The notes beneath the pieces are model-generated. The model did not search any database, had not been told where the DNA came from, and saw nothing but the letters and a program-made list of their open reading frames with translations. Position numbers and translations under genes: made by a program. A stretch of 64,000 bases of DNA from Agrobacterium vitis (GTDB lineage: Bacteria; Pseudomonadota; Alphaproteobacteria; Rhizobiales; Rhizobiaceae): positions 124,001 to 188,000 of the forward strand of contig NZ_JACXXJ020000004.1 in the NCBI RefSeq assembly GCF_014926405.1. Reading direction: 5' to 3'. Shown here one piece after another: positions 35,849-45,629 of this stretch. The first letter of the stretch is position 1; each line of letters starts with the position of its first letter.

Positions 35849-37735
35849 TCAATGCGGCCTGTCTATGCCGAACCTGCGCATACGGCGATGCATTGTGGTG
35901 CGATCAATACCGAGGCGGCGCGCCGCCTCGGAAATATTGCCATGGCAAGCGGCAAGCACAGCGCGAAGCTCGGCTTCAGGGCTGTCATCGCCAAGCAGTT
36001 GCACACTGCCAGCCAAGTGTTCTGGAAGGTCCGTTACCTCAATCAGTCCATCGTCGCACAGCGCTGCGGCAAAGGCGATCGTATTGTCCAGCTCGCGGAT
36101 ATTGCCTGGCCAGCGATGATTGAGGATCAAAAGGCGGGCAGTGTCTGAAAGCCTGAGCGATTGGTCCGTCGGAGCATGTTTTTCAAGCAACTTGTCGAGC
36201 AGCCATGGCAGGTCGCCGCGCTCGCAAAGCCGTGGAAGGGAGAGTACGGCCGCATTCAGCCTGTAATAGAGGTCCTGCCGGAATGCGCCGGTTGAGACCA
36301 TGTCGGCCAACGACCGATGTGAGGCAGACACGACGCGAAACTCCAACTTGCGCGCCACCGAGCCGCCGACCGGCAGGACCTCGCCCTCGGCCAGAACCCT
36401 GAGCAACCTGCTTTGCGCGGCGTATGGCATGTCGCCAATTTCGTCGAGGAACAGCGTTCCGCCCACAGCTTCCTCGACCAACCCCTTTCGTCCCTTGGCA
36501 AGGGCGCCGGTGAAGGCGCCTGGCGCATAGCCGAACAATTCGCTTTCGATCAGCTGTTCAGGGATCGCTGCGCAATTGACCGCAACAAACCGGCCTGACA
36601 ATCCGCTCACCTCGTGGATAATGCGCGCCAGATATTCCTTGCCGGTTCCGGTCTCACCTTGAAGCAGGATCGGCAGTGCGCTCGGTGCGAGCTTGGCGAT
36701 CTTGCGGCGAAGGTTGTCCATGATTTCGACACTGCCGCCGAGCAGGTTCATGGCTGGCGATGACCGAAGAGCTCGAATGAGCGGCGTCCCTGTCACGCGC
36801 TGCTGCGGCTCGATCGCGTGGGCAAACAGGACCGACCCATCCCGCACGGCAATCCGACGGTCTTGCGGCAGGCTGGCGCGTGTCAGCGAAGCAAGCTCGT
36901 CCAAGTCAGCCTCGAAAAAATCTGCGACCGGCTGGCCAAGCACAAGCTCGGGCCGTCGCCAGTCGATTCCACGCGAGGCAGCGAGAAGCCGCGCGCCGCC
37001 ATGCGTCATGCCGGTGATGCGGCCCCCGCCATCGACCGAAATCGCCGCTTCCGGATCAACATCGAGAAATTCAGGCGCCCCAGCAAAGCGCAGCACCAGG
37101 TCGTGTCGACTGTTCGCCATGAGATTGGCGAGCTCGATGCGCCGCACGGTCGAGGAGACAAGATGACGTGCTATATTCTGGCTCGTCTTTAAGATGGGTG
37201 AACTCAGCAGCGAAATATCGAGGACCGCTGCCAACGCGCCTTGCGTGTCATAGATCGGTGCAGCGGTGCAGGAGAGTGGTGTATGGGTGATGTCAAAATG
37301 GTCGGTCTGATGGATCGTCAGAGCCTCGCCGGTGGCCAGGCAGGCGCCAACAGCGCACGTGCCAGCGCGGGGCTCGGACCATTCCGAGCCGAGATAGAGC
37401 CCGGCCTTTCGCAAGTTGTTGTTGAAGGAGGGATCACCGAGAAATTCGACGGTTACGCCCTGCCGGTCGGAGAGGAGAAGAACATAATTCTGCTCGGCAA
37501 CCTGCCGGTAGAGCCGCTCCAGCCCAGAGCGTGCGATGTGTACGAGGTCCTCCGCCTGCTGACGATGTTCGCGCAGGCGTGTTTGCGAGACGATAACCGC
37601 CTCACGCGCTTGCGCCGGGTCGAGCTGGTAGGTCTCCAGGCAACGCCGCCAGGATTCCACGACAATGGCGTCGCGGCCGGTATTGCTTCCCTGCCCGACG
37701 CGCTCGATTTCCTTGACGTGATCGGCAAAACCCAT
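35849..37735 (-). CDS. Sigma-54-dependent transcriptional activator (AcoR-like)
   Basis: This 628-residue activator has an N-terminal GAF-like sensor region (about residues 60-200, LLLSDRQGVTVEFLGD). It is followed by an AAA+ domain with Walker A GETGTGKEYLARI, the sigma-54 contact loop GAFTGA in YAPGAFTGALAKG, Walker B GGTLFLDEIGDMPY, and arginine fingers near FRQDLYYRLNAAV. A Fis-type helix-turn-helix ends the protein (NISEAARRLGIDRTTMHRRM). The domain order and C-terminus resemble AcoR, the acetoin operon activator. It should bind the dyads at 35800-35838. The start MGFADHVKEIE is preferred; ATG 37786 would add 17 residues and is possible. Confidence 0.9.
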   Translation of the reverse strand: MGFADHVKEIERVGQGSNTGRDAIVVESWRRCLETYQLDPAQAREAVIVSQTRLREHRQQAEDLVHIARSGLERLYRQVAEQNYVLLLSDRQGVTVEFLGDPSFNNNLRKAGLYLGSEWSEPRAGTCAVGACLATGEALTIHQTDHFDITHTPLSCTAAPIYDTQGALAAVLDISLLSSPILKTSQNIARHLVSSTVRRIELANLMANSRHDLVLRFAGAPEFLDVDPEAAISVDGGGRITGMTHGGARLLAASRGIDWRRPELVLGQPVADFFEADLDELASLTRASLPQDRRIAVRDGSVLFAHAIEPQQRVTGTPLIRALRSSPAMNLLGGSVEIMDNLRRKIAKLAPSALPILLQGETGTGKEYLARIIHEVSGLSGRFVAVNCAAIPEQLIESELFGYAPGAFTGALAKGRKGLVEEAVGGTLFLDEIGDMPYAAQSRLLRVLAEGEVLPVGGSVARKLEFRVVSASHRSLADMVSTGAFRQDLYYRLNAAVLSLPRLCERGDLPWLLDKLLEKHAPTDQSLRLSDTARLLILNHRWPGNIRELDNTIAFAAALCDDGLIEVTDLPEHLAGSVQLLGDDSPEAELRAVLAACHGNISEAARRLGIDRTTMHRRMRRFGIDRPH

Positions 37736-37786
37736 GAAATCACCGGCTCTTGAAAAGCCGCCTCCCGTGATCTTTAAAGAGATCAT

Positions 37787-38086
37787 AGCCCCAATTGCCA
37801 GAAGCGCCTAATGCTTCGAGACATCTTGTCGGTCACGCGTAGCGATTGTCGGGCAGGTCGCTTCCTCGGAAAACAAATGGCTAACAATGGCAGGCTGGCA
37901 ACTATCTTTAAGCTGGGCCTAGCTGGCTCCATGTGGAGCCGTTTTTGAAGGCCTGTGCAACAGCGCTGAAGATTGAGGCGGCTAGAAAAGGCAGTAAATA
38001 CTTGATTTTAAATGAGAAATTTTTGCAGGATGGGGCATGACCGGCGCCGATCTTGCCCCATCCAGGCTGCATTTTTATTCAGTAAA
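37787..38086. other. Gap upstream of the AcoR-like gene
   Basis: It holds the orphan terminator at 37925 and most of repeat copy B (38040-38117). The minus-strand promoter of the activator should be here but no clear -35/-10 pair was picked. No protein gene was seen. Confidence 0.45.
37925..37946 (+). terminator. Orphan intrinsic terminator on the plus strand
   Basis: GGCTCC-ATGT-GGAGCC followed by GTTTTT is a textbook Rho-independent terminator. No plus-strand protein gene ends nearby; the flanking genes are on the minus strand. It may end a small RNA starting between about 37790 and 37900, or be a relic. Confidence 0.6.
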
Positions 38087-38117
38087 TTAAGGTCTTACGG
38101 GGCTGATCATAGGGGTC
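38040..38117. repeat. Dispersed repeat, copy B
   Basis: The element begins ACCGGCGCCGATC and ends near TTACGGGGCTGATCATAGGGGT. It lines up along its length with copies at 32579-32655 and 55187-55266. Shared landmarks are CGGCnCCGATC, CC(A/T)nCC, CATTT, a central ACAT/AAAT and TACnGGnCnnnTCATnGGGG. It may be the edge of a lost insertion sequence or a small non-autonomous element. Confidence 0.55.
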
Positions 38118-38281
38118 GACCCGCGACACTCATTCATAGTCGGCGTTGACCCAAAAACCTGCGGAGCGGTCGCGCACTCAATCAGCGCCATCTGAATGAG
38201 GTAGGCAAGAAACGTCTTGTCTGCGTTTGTCGCAAGCAATGCAGCCTTCAGATGGTCTACAACCATACGGTTATTACTCAT
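38087..38281 (-). CDS. Small hypothetical protein whose C-terminus runs into repeat B
   Basis: This 64-residue frame starts MSNNRMVVDHLKAALLATNA after GTAGGAACAACT. The first 45 residues look like a compact helical protein (AYLIQMALIECA). The last 10 residues (STPMISPVRP) are encoded inside repeat copy B, so the original C-terminus may have been replaced when the repeat arrived. No family was recognised. Confidence 0.55.
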   Translation of the reverse strand: MSNNRMVVDHLKAALLATNADKTFLAYLIQMALIECATAPQVFGSTPTMNECRGSTPMISPVRP

Positions 38282-38370
38282 AGTTGTTCCTACGTGTTTC
38301 TATAACGCGACGCTAGTCTGCTATCGTGAGTCCAGCGTGAATCGTCCGTGAGTTTGAAGCGCTTGGATAA

Positions 38371-39960
38371 CTAACTGGCGATGGCGTCAATCAACCGAAT
38401 CCGTCGCATGGTTGTGACCGGATAATCGCTGTCGAGAAAGCGTGCAGGCAGGAAGTCAGGCTCGAATTGTTGCAACCGGGAGACGGCTCGATCCATTTGC
38501 TCGATCATGCCCGCCTGCTTGTAAAGTGCAATCAAATACCTGAGGGGCGCTCGAAATGCGGGACGCAGAATAAGCGCTGCTTCTGCGTGACCTATGGCCG
38601 TTGCATATTCGCCCAACGCGGCGGCGGACATACAGCAAAAGAATTCGACAAAGGCCCTGTGCTCGCCTCCGCCTGTTAATGCAAGTGCGCTTAAAGCCGA
38701 TCCTTGACTATCTCTAAGCTTGTCGAGAACCAGTTCCGTATTGGATAAAATCGCCAGGTTGACTGCGTTCAGCGGGTCAAGGCTGACAGCGCGTTCAGCA
38801 AGCCGCAGTGAACCACGGCTTGAACCGCCCCCAAGATATTCGAGATGGGCCCCGATGCCCAGGATGCTGGCGCTACCAGCGTTCTCGCGCAGCGCTTCCT
38901 GTACCAGTTCCGTCGATGTGATCTTATCGTCCAGGAATGCGCTGCTGCGATGCTGGAACTGTGCCATGTTGCGCAGGAATGCCCGCCATGCCAGATATTG
39001 CGGGCGCGGATCGCGATCATAGGCATAGCGCAGATTGACGTCTGCATCTCTTAAACTTTGCCGATCAAATCGGAAGATCAAGGCCCGCGCATGATTGGCG
39101 AGCATGGCTCCCGAATGTGAGATTCCAAGCTGATCCTTCCGCTCGCGCAACGTCGAAAGAATGGCTTGGACAAGAATCCCGGATTCGTGATGCAGCAACT
39201 CTGTGTGTGATGCCGATATTTGAGTGGTTCGCGACCAATAGAGCTGTCCAGTCCCTGCATGGCTGAGGGCAATAGCCACATGGCTGTCTCGACCTAAAGT
39301 TACGGTCCGCACTGCGACAGTGAGGCCCTTGACAGGCAAGGGAGGGAGCGTGCCGCCGATGGCAGCGTGACGGGGAAAGATTTCAAAATCGTCTAAATCG
39401 CGGAGCGACGTCGTTGTCAGTGTCATCAGCCGGCTTGACGTCAATTCACTCGAAGGCTGGTTGTCCGATAGGAATTGGAAAAAAATTGCGGGTTTGGGGG
39501 CGGTATGACTGCGTAGGGCATGGGGCGGACTGATCCGTGCCTTGTCCGCAAGAGAGGCTCGTAAGTTCCGGATCCAGTCTTCAAACTCAGGGTCACGAAT
39601 GTCGAGGTCGGCAAATGCGTCCTGCTCATTATTCCAGTCATTAGAGGCGGGCATGAGCCGGTATTTTATCGAAAAGCGGGTTGGATCAAGTGCTACCTTT
39701 TCCCGATCCGCTTTCAATATCGTTTGATAGGGGCCAAACGCCCGTCGTATGTCGACGAGCGTTTGGCGAAGGCTGTCCGACCCCCTCTTGGAATCTCGAT
39801 CGCTCCACAGCTTATCCTGCAACCAAGTCCGGTTGCGGGAGTAGCCTTGTGACATGGCAAGTAACGCCACTATCCCGCGCGCCTTCGATCCTCTCGGGCT
39901 GCGGTCGCACCCATGAGAGTCGACAATCAGAAAGCGGCCAAAGATGTTTAATGACAACAT
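38371..39960 (-). CDS. SARP/OmpR-type winged-helix regulator with TPR-like C-terminus
   Basis: This 529-residue protein has residues about 1-95 resembling the DNA-binding domain of SARP-family regulators (LNIFGRFLIVDSHG, RGIVALLAMSQGYSRNRTWL, LWSDRDSKRGSDSLRQTL). The middle has no clear domain. Residues about 370-510 form helical repeats (LAERAVSLDPLNAVNLAILSN, IGHAEAALILRPAFRAPLRYL) like TPRs. No sensory or transmembrane segment is obvious. It lies 50 bases downstream of a secreted CXXCH protein on the same strand and a pentanucleotide repeat sits in that gap. Confidence 0.75.
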   Translation of the reverse strand: MLSLNIFGRFLIVDSHGCDRSPRGSKARGIVALLAMSQGYSRNRTWLQDKLWSDRDSKRGSDSLRQTLVDIRRAFGPYQTILKADREKVALDPTRFSIKYRLMPASNDWNNEQDAFADLDIRDPEFEDWIRNLRASLADKARISPPHALRSHTAPKPAIFFQFLSDNQPSSELTSSRLMTLTTTSLRDLDDFEIFPRHAAIGGTLPPLPVKGLTVAVRTVTLGRDSHVAIALSHAGTGQLYWSRTTQISASHTELLHHESGILVQAILSTLRERKDQLGISHSGAMLANHARALIFRFDRQSLRDADVNLRYAYDRDPRPQYLAWRAFLRNMAQFQHRSSAFLDDKITSTELVQEALRENAGSASILGIGAHLEYLGGGSSRGSLRLAERAVSLDPLNAVNLAILSNTELVLDKLRDSQGSALSALALTGGGEHRAFVEFFCCMSAAALGEYATAIGHAEAALILRPAFRAPLRYLIALYKQAGMIEQMDRAVSRLQQFEPDFLPARFLDSDYPVTTMRRIRLIDAIAS

Positions 39961-39993
39961 GTGCAGCCCCCTGGAGACGGAATATATTTAAAG

Positions 39994-40013
39994 TATCATA
40001 TCATATCATATCA
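39994..40013. repeat. Four tandem TATCA units
   Basis: TATCA is repeated exactly four times. On the minus strand it reads TGATA x4 and its first TGA is the stop codon of the CXXCH protein. It lies 34 bases before the SARP-like regulator start. Changes in copy number would alter spacing in steps of five without changing either protein. Confidence 0.85.
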
Positions 40014-41369
40014 GCGAAGGAAAAGCTTGCCGGTTGGATCGAGTTCAAGTTTTTCAGCGCCAGGAGCAGTAATGTCAACAGGCGTCACGGTGATTGTGTT
40101 GCCGGGTTTGAAGGGGTAGGGCGGGACATCCGAGGTGGAGGCGGCATGATCAGGAAAATCGGTCTTCACCCAATTGCGGAAGGCAGAAATTCCTTTTGAA
40201 ACCTGCAAAACATAATCAAGCGACTGCGTGTCCGGCACGGGTGAATTGGACCCAATGTTTCTGAAATAGGCGGCGACGGCGGAGTCGTTGTATGGATCAG
40301 TGGGAACATCTGGTAACAGTTCCGCCGCTTGCGCCGCTTCAGGGCTGTCAGGCAAGACTGCTGTCCCCCAGTCAAGCGCGCGCTGATGACATGTAATGCA
40401 GGCGGACATTGGGTTGTCGACTGGGCCATTGGCGCGCCCGAAAAGGCCGAGATTCTGTCTCGGGAGGGGATAAAACATCGTGGCGACGGCAGGATTGACC
40501 CAGCTTTCGGTCGGCGACATGGCTTGTTCCAGATATGCTTTTGCATTCAACGCGGGGTCGCTTCCCCAGATCAGGCCAACCGGAACCAGGCGCTGATACG
40601 GCGTATCACCGGGCTGCATGGCATTATAGACGAATGTCCCGAAGAACCAGCCGTTGGGCGAACGTTTGTCCTTGATCGACAGATCAAATTGCAGAAGCCG
40701 CATCGTCATGGTGCTGCCGTCCTTTTCTCCGGCAACGTCCCACTCCTTTGACCCTGCAAGATAAGGAACGCTGGAAGGCTTTGCTGACGTGAACAGCATT
40801 TTGGCCGCCACGGCACCGTCCGCGAATGCAAAGTCAAGGGTTTTGGGAAAGGCCGGATCGGCCCAGATCTGGCCAAAACCGTAGCAGGCCACATCGTTGT
40901 AGATCCCGACAGCGAAAGTACGCTCCCAATCTGTTTGGAGCGCGTGAAGCTCCTTCGGACGAGACCACCGTTCGGTGGTCATACCGTGCAGTGGCTCCCT
41001 CAGCATGAAGAACCATGGCGCATCGCACCATTCCTCGACCTTATTATCCTGGATGCGCCAATCAATCTCGGGGCGAGCGTTCACCTTGGTGACGTAATTC
41101 AAGACGGCCTGCATATAGTCAGCGGGATTCTTGAAGGGATCGATCGTCAGCCATGGCAGCTTGCTGGTATCGGGCAAGGTCTTTGGAAAATCATAATGAA
41201 CCTGGAACTTGCGGTCTGTTTCGTGACCTTTCAGGGGCAGGCTACTGGAGCAGTCGAACTTGGCATTGGCCGCCGCTGCAAAGCTGTTGTCAATTGGGGC
41301 GGGACAGTCGGCAAAAGCAGATGAAATAGGCAAAAGAAAAAGGGCTAAACAGAAAAGAACAGTTTTCAT
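40011..41369 (-). CDS. Secreted protein with one CXXCH haem-binding motif
   Basis: This 452-residue protein has a signal peptide (MKTVLFCLALFLLPISSAFA, cleavage before DCPAP). The body has no repeat structure that I recognise. Near residue 320 is SACITCHQRALDW, a CXXCH cytochrome-c-like motif; a distal methionine ligand could not be fixed. The start at 41369 follows GGGGAGCCACA; the frame stays open to 41444 but that extension lacks signal-peptide features. It may be a periplasmic c-type electron-transfer or oxidoreductase protein. The SARP-like regulator follows. Confidence 0.72.
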   Translation of the reverse strand: MKTVLFCLALFLLPISSAFADCPAPIDNSFAAAANAKFDCSSSLPLKGHETDRKFQVHYDFPKTLPDTSKLPWLTIDPFKNPADYMQAVLNYVTKVNARPEIDWRIQDNKVEEWCDAPWFFMLREPLHGMTTERWSRPKELHALQTDWERTFAVGIYNDVACYGFGQIWADPAFPKTLDFAFADGAVAAKMLFTSAKPSSVPYLAGSKEWDVAGEKDGSTMTMRLLQFDLSIKDKRSPNGWFFGTFVYNAMQPGDTPYQRLVPVGLIWGSDPALNAKAYLEQAMSPTESWVNPAVATMFYPLPRQNLGLFGRANGPVDNPMSACITCHQRALDWGTAVLPDSPEAAQAAELLPDVPTDPYNDSAVAAYFRNIGSNSPVPDTQSLDYVLQVSKGISAFRNWVKTDFPDHAASTSDVPPYPFKPGNTITVTPVDITAPGAEKLELDPTGKLFLR

Positions 41370-41858
41370 TGTGGCTCCCCAGCTCGGTGATGTCAGACCG
41401 ATGTAAAGCCAAGAGTCTTGGATTGTAAATATGCAACCTGACACGTGTTTTACGTGTATTTTGTAACTTGTCCAGGTGTATTAACGGATGGGGTTCGATC
41501 GAAGATTGTTACCTGCCTTTCGCCGAACTTATAGAGCAGCATCACGAAAATTTCTTTGTCGTCCCCAATGAGGACTTTGAGGTCTATGGACGGTGATGCC
41601 CAGTTAATCCTGGCGCTTGAACCAGGCATCGTCTGGCAGGATCAGGCGGCAATCCAGCAGCGCCCTTTCAATTTAGGACCGCCTTGGCACGAGCAGATAT
41701 CGCCGGAATGATGCTGGATTGAGTGCAGATTTGCATCTGCAATATAATTTACAAAGCGCAAAAATAAAAAAATAGATCTTTTGGTATTTATTTTATAATA
41801 TTTATTATTCCTAAATAATAAATATTATAATGTTCCGCTATCAATAGGAGACGGCGCT
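41370..41858. other. Divergent regulatory gap with two inverted repeats
   Basis: No gene was seen. TGCAGAT-TTGC-ATCTGCA (41724-41741) is a perfect 7-bp dyad. The last 100 bases become almost pure A+T. This gap must hold promoters for the CXXCH protein (minus) and the chemoreceptor (plus). Confidence 0.5.
41794..41829. repeat. A+T-only perfect 16-bp inverted repeat
   Basis: TATAATATTTATTATT (41794-41809) is repeated in exact reverse complement at 41814-41829 with a CCTA centre. It includes TATAAT on both strands and ends 29 bases before the chemoreceptor ATG, next to its AATAGGAGACGG ribosome-binding site. Confidence 0.8.
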
Positions 41859-43586
41859 ATGGGATTGTTGTCAATTGTATTCGGAAGCGACATCAAAGCT
41901 ATTTTCGATGCCATAAATCGCTCTCAAGGCGTCATTGAATTCGACATCCAAGGGAATATTCTTGATGCGAATGACAATTTCTGCAAGACGCTCGGATATG
42001 CAAAATCAGATATCATTGGCAAACACCATCGGATCTTTCTCGATCCTGAAGAGGTGAAGACTAAAGCCTATGCCGATTTCTGGGCAAAACTTGTTTCCGG
42101 CCAGTTCGACCAGCGCCAATATAAGCGGTTCACCAAGTCGGGCGACCCCATCTGGATCGAAGCCTCTTACAATCCGGTTTTTCGCGGGGGTAAGCCTTAC
42201 AAAATTGTAAAAATTGCCACGGACATTACGGCGTCCACAAACAAAGCTATGGATGGCGACGGCAAGATGGAAGCGTTGTTGCGTTCTCAGGCCGTTATCG
42301 AGTTCACACCGACTGGCCAGATTTTGACTGCCAACGAGAATTTCTGCAAGGCGATGAACTACGACCTCAGCGAGATCATTGGCAAAAATCATTCGATGTT
42401 TTGTGAACAAGCTTACATCGCGTCCCCCGATTACAAAGAGTTCTGGCGTAAGCTTGGAGCAGATGAGTTCCAGAGCGACGAGTTTTTGCGGATCGGGAAA
42501 GGTGGCAAGAAAGTCTATATTCAGGCCACTTATAACCCCATCACAGATGAAAAGGGAAAGGTCGTCAAGGTTGTGAAATTCGCGATCGATGTCACCGGCC
42601 GCGTCAACGCCATTGCTGCGATTGGTGCCGGTCTTGAGCGCTTGTCCGACTGCAATATCCGCATGACGATCGATGAGCCGTTCATTCCAACCTTCGAGCA
42701 CTTACGTAAAGACTTCAACATGTCCATTGGCAAATTCCAGGAAACCCTGGCGCAGGTGCTGGCGGAAACGGCGGCGGTTTCCGCCAATAGTCATGATATG
42801 CTCAAGGGATCGACCAGCCTGGCAAAACGCTCGGAGCAACAGGCTGCCGCACTGGAGCAGACTTCTGCGGCATTGGAAGAAATAACCGCGACGGTGAGAG
42901 AATCCAGTGCGCGTTCCAAAGATACTCGAAACTTGGTGCGCGATGCTCGTCAGGCCGCAACCGAGTCCGTAAAGGTCGTTAACTTCACCGTCGCCGCCAT
43001 GAGCCGCATCGAGGGCGCTTCGAAGGAAATCAGTAATATCATCACTGTTATCGATGAAATTGCCTTTCAGACCAACCTTTTAGCCCTGAATGCAGGCGTC
43101 GAAGCAGCCCGCGCTGGTGAAAGTGGCAAGGGCTTTGCGGTCGTGGCCCAGGAGGTCCGTGAGTTGGCTCAACGCTCCGCCAAGGCCGCCAAGGAAATTT
43201 CGGAATTGATCGCTAAATCGACCAATGAAGTGAAGGACGGTGTACGTCTGGTCGGGGAAACCGGCAGTGCGCTGAACCGGATCGAGTCCTTCGTGCAATC
43301 TATCGATGTTAATATTGAAGCCATTTCCACGGCAGCGTCGGAGCAATCCACTAGCCTCACGGAAATCAGCACTGCGGTCAACGCCTTAGACCAGATGACA
43401 CAACAGAACGCGGGAATGGTCAGCGGCATGAATGCCATCAGCGAAGCGCTTTCCAGTGGCGCGGCTAAACTGAGCGAACTGGCCAACCGCTTCCAGCTCA
43501 ACAGGCGCAGTGCCATCCGCGAGCCGGGAAGTTCCGCTGCAATGCGCGACAACGACAGGCCGGAAAGCAATCGCTCGGCGGCCTGA
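41859..43586 (+). CDS. Soluble methyl-accepting chemotaxis protein with two PAS domains
   Basis: This 575-residue protein has no transmembrane segment. Two tandem PAS domains (about residues 20-130 and 140-255) each follow the [36 protein letters not shown] pattern and end in [21 protein letters not shown] short HAMP-like link follows, then a long coiled-coil signalling domain (about 300-550) whose hairpin tip reads [20 protein letters not shown] and [20 protein letters not shown]. It probably senses redox or a cytoplasmic ligand through haem, flavin or small molecules in the PAS pockets; no diagnostic ligand residue was identified. Confidence 0.94.
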   Translation: MGLLSIVFGSDIKAIFDAINRSQGVIEFDIQGNILDANDNFCKTLGYAKSDIIGKHHRIFLDPEEVKTKAYADFWAKLVSGQFDQRQYKRFTKSGDPIWIEASYNPVFRGGKPYKIVKIATDITASTNKAMDGDGKMEALLRSQAVIEFTPTGQILTANENFCKAMNYDLSEIIGKNHSMFCEQAYIASPDYKEFWRKLGADEFQSDEFLRIGKGGKKVYIQATYNPITDEKGKVVKVVKFAIDVTGRVNAIAAIGAGLERLSDCNIRMTIDEPFIPTFEHLRKDFNMSIGKFQETLAQVLAETAAVSANSHDMLKGSTSLAKRSEQQAAALEQTSAALEEITATVRESSARSKDTRNLVRDARQAATESVKVVNFTVAAMSRIEGASKEISNIITVIDEIAFQTNLLALNAGVEAARAGESGKGFAVVAQEVRELAQRSAKAAKEISELIAKSTNEVKDGVRLVGETGSALNRIESFVQSIDVNIEAISTAASEQSTSLTEISTAVNALDQMTQQNAGMVSGMNAISEALSSGAAKLSELANRFQLNRRSAIREPGSSAAMRDNDRPESNRSAA

Positions 43587-43661
43587 CCGACAGACTATTT
43601 ATGACCTGTATTAACGCTCAGTCATCGGCGTCAGAATGGTCCAAGTATCAACGCTCGTGGA

Positions 43662-45629
43662 TCAAAAATTGAACACGCCGGACGCCTGAAAAGCACTTGT
43701 ATCTGCCGTTCGCGCAATGAACTCCGCCACGTCTGACTCTCGGAGTGGCGGAGAACAGATATAACCTTGAACGAGGATTCCGCCGAGTTTCTGTAGAGCC
43801 GCCAATTCGTCGTGTGTTTCTATACCTTCAACAACACACTCCAATCCCATATCTTGGCTGAGAGCGAGTACGGACTTAACAATTTTATAACTTGCAGGTG
43901 TCTTGTCCAGACCTACGACAAAGCTGCGATCAATCTTGATCTTGGTGAGTGGAAGAGAGTGCAGTCGTGTGAGGCTCGAGTAACCAATGCCAAAATCGTC
44001 AAGAGAAATTCCGCAGCCACGTGACCGCAGCATTTCAATGGACCGCTTAACCTGTGTGAAGTCATGTGTGAATGCTGTTTCGGTAATTTCAAAATCAATA
44101 CGACCTGCGTCAAATTTCCCATTCTCGATGATATCAATCAAGAGCGTCGCACTTTCGCTCGAGTTAAGATCGTAAGCAGAAAGATTGAAAGATAGCCGGA
44201 GGTCCCTATCCCATTGGCTTGCGGCATCAAGTGCCTTTCTAAGAAGTGGTCTCGTTAAAAGACCGACGATCCCGGCTCGCTCCGCAATAGGAAAAAATTC
44301 GGCGGGCGATACACAGCCTAATGTTGGGCTTTCCCACCGGGCCAGCGCCTCGAAGCCAACGGGCTTTCCCTGTGTGATATCAATGATGGGCTGATAGACG
44401 ACGGACATTTCATGCGATATGTCAGCTTGCTTGAGTGTTTGTTCGATGCTGGCGTTAATATTGATTTGTCTTTCATGGCACGCGTTAAACAATACCGCAC
44501 TCCCCCGTCGAGTATTCTTTGCGTGATAGAGGGCGTAGTCAGCCTGATCAAGCAATCTATCTGGCGTCAATGTGAGATCCGGATAGATTGCAATGCCCAT
44601 TGATGCAGAAATCTGAACGGTGGCCTCCGCCATATGGAAAGGGTGATGAAGCCGCTCAATCAGTGCATTCGCGGCGCTTAAGAACTGTTCATCGTCTAGA
44701 GAATTCGTCGCAATCACCGCAAATTCATCACCGCCCAGCCGGAAGATTTTGTGGCCCTCAGGAAGATCCAACAGACGTTTTCCCACTTCAACCAAAAGCC
44801 GATCACCTGTCGAATGGCCGTAAAGGTCGTTAATCGGTTTGAACCCGTCGAGGTCGATAAGGCCAAGGGCGACCCTGGAACCAACGGTGCTCGCTTTCGT
44901 CAGTTCGAATTCAAGATACGAAAAAAACGCTCGTCGGTTTGGTAGCTCGGTTAGGCTATCGACGTGGGCCAGTCGTAAATTTTCGTTGCTCAACGCTTCT
45001 GCCCTATGTTGTGATAGGACCATCTGCTCGAAATTGCGATAATTCGTGAGCAAAACCGATATAATTCCTGCGCAAACCAATATGATATTGACCGCAACGG
45101 CTATACAAATAAGTTTTTCAAGTGAAATGAAAAATATTATAAATGATATGCTGACGATTATAGTAACAATTACTGCCGCAGATCGCAGGTACATCAAGCA
45201 GAATATGCAAGACATTACGGTAATTGCCATGTAGAATGAGACGTAAGATCGCTCGTATTCATCTCCATAAGGTAACAACATGTAACACCAAACCGCAAAT
45301 GTGATTGCAATGACAATGGCAAGACGATTTGCGCAGGTCATTGCGGCGTGGGCCATTTCAGCTGTCGGCTCAACACTGCGGTTTCGCAACCAGAATACCA
45401 TTCGTAGGCCGCCTAGACACGTAAACAGAAGTGGCATGCCGACGGTAAGATACAAGGGCGAGGACTGAAAATGCGTGATGGCCAACGCCCAGCTGCTGGA
45501 CAGCAAGATGAAATACATCATCGGCATTTGGCTGGAGAAAGCGCGATATTGGGCTTTTAGCAAATCGGGATTATCAGATCGGACAGTCAGCAATTCACGA
45601 ACGAGTTTAGAGAATTTGAAAACCGGCAT
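43662..45629 (-). CDS. Membrane-bound GGDEF-EAL cyclic-di-GMP enzyme
   Basis: This 655-residue protein has about six N-terminal transmembrane segments (residues 35-200), then a GGDEF domain with intact motif RLGGDEFAV (residues 299-303), and an EAL domain with intact GFEALARW (427-429), LDDFGIGYSSL, VVEGIE and QGYIC motifs. Both synthesis and breakdown of cyclic di-GMP are possible. No RxxD inhibitory site stands five residues before GGDEF. It is convergent with the chemoreceptor gene, 75 bases away. Confidence 0.93.
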   Translation of the reverse strand: MPVFKFSKLVRELLTVRSDNPDLLKAQYRAFSSQMPMMYFILLSSSWALAITHFQSSPLYLTVGMPLLFTCLGGLRMVFWLRNRSVEPTAEMAHAAMTCANRLAIVIAITFAVWCYMLLPYGDEYERSYVSFYMAITVMSCIFCLMYLRSAAVIVTIIVSISFIIFFISLEKLICIAVAVNIILVCAGIISVLLTNYRNFEQMVLSQHRAEALSNENLRLAHVDSLTELPNRRAFFSYLEFELTKASTVGSRVALGLIDLDGFKPINDLYGHSTGDRLLVEVGKRLLDLPEGHKIFRLGGDEFAVIATNSLDDEQFLSAANALIERLHHPFHMAEATVQISASMGIAIYPDLTLTPDRLLDQADYALYHAKNTRRGSAVLFNACHERQININASIEQTLKQADISHEMSVVYQPIIDITQGKPVGFEALARWESPTLGCVSPAEFFPIAERAGIVGLLTRPLLRKALDAASQWDRDLRLSFNLSAYDLNSSESATLLIDIIENGKFDAGRIDFEITETAFTHDFTQVKRSIEMLRSRGCGISLDDFGIGYSSLTRLHSLPLTKIKIDRSFVVGLDKTPASYKIVKSVLALSQDMGLECVVEGIETHDELAALQKLGGILVQGYICSPPLRESDVAEFIARTADTSAFQASGVFNF

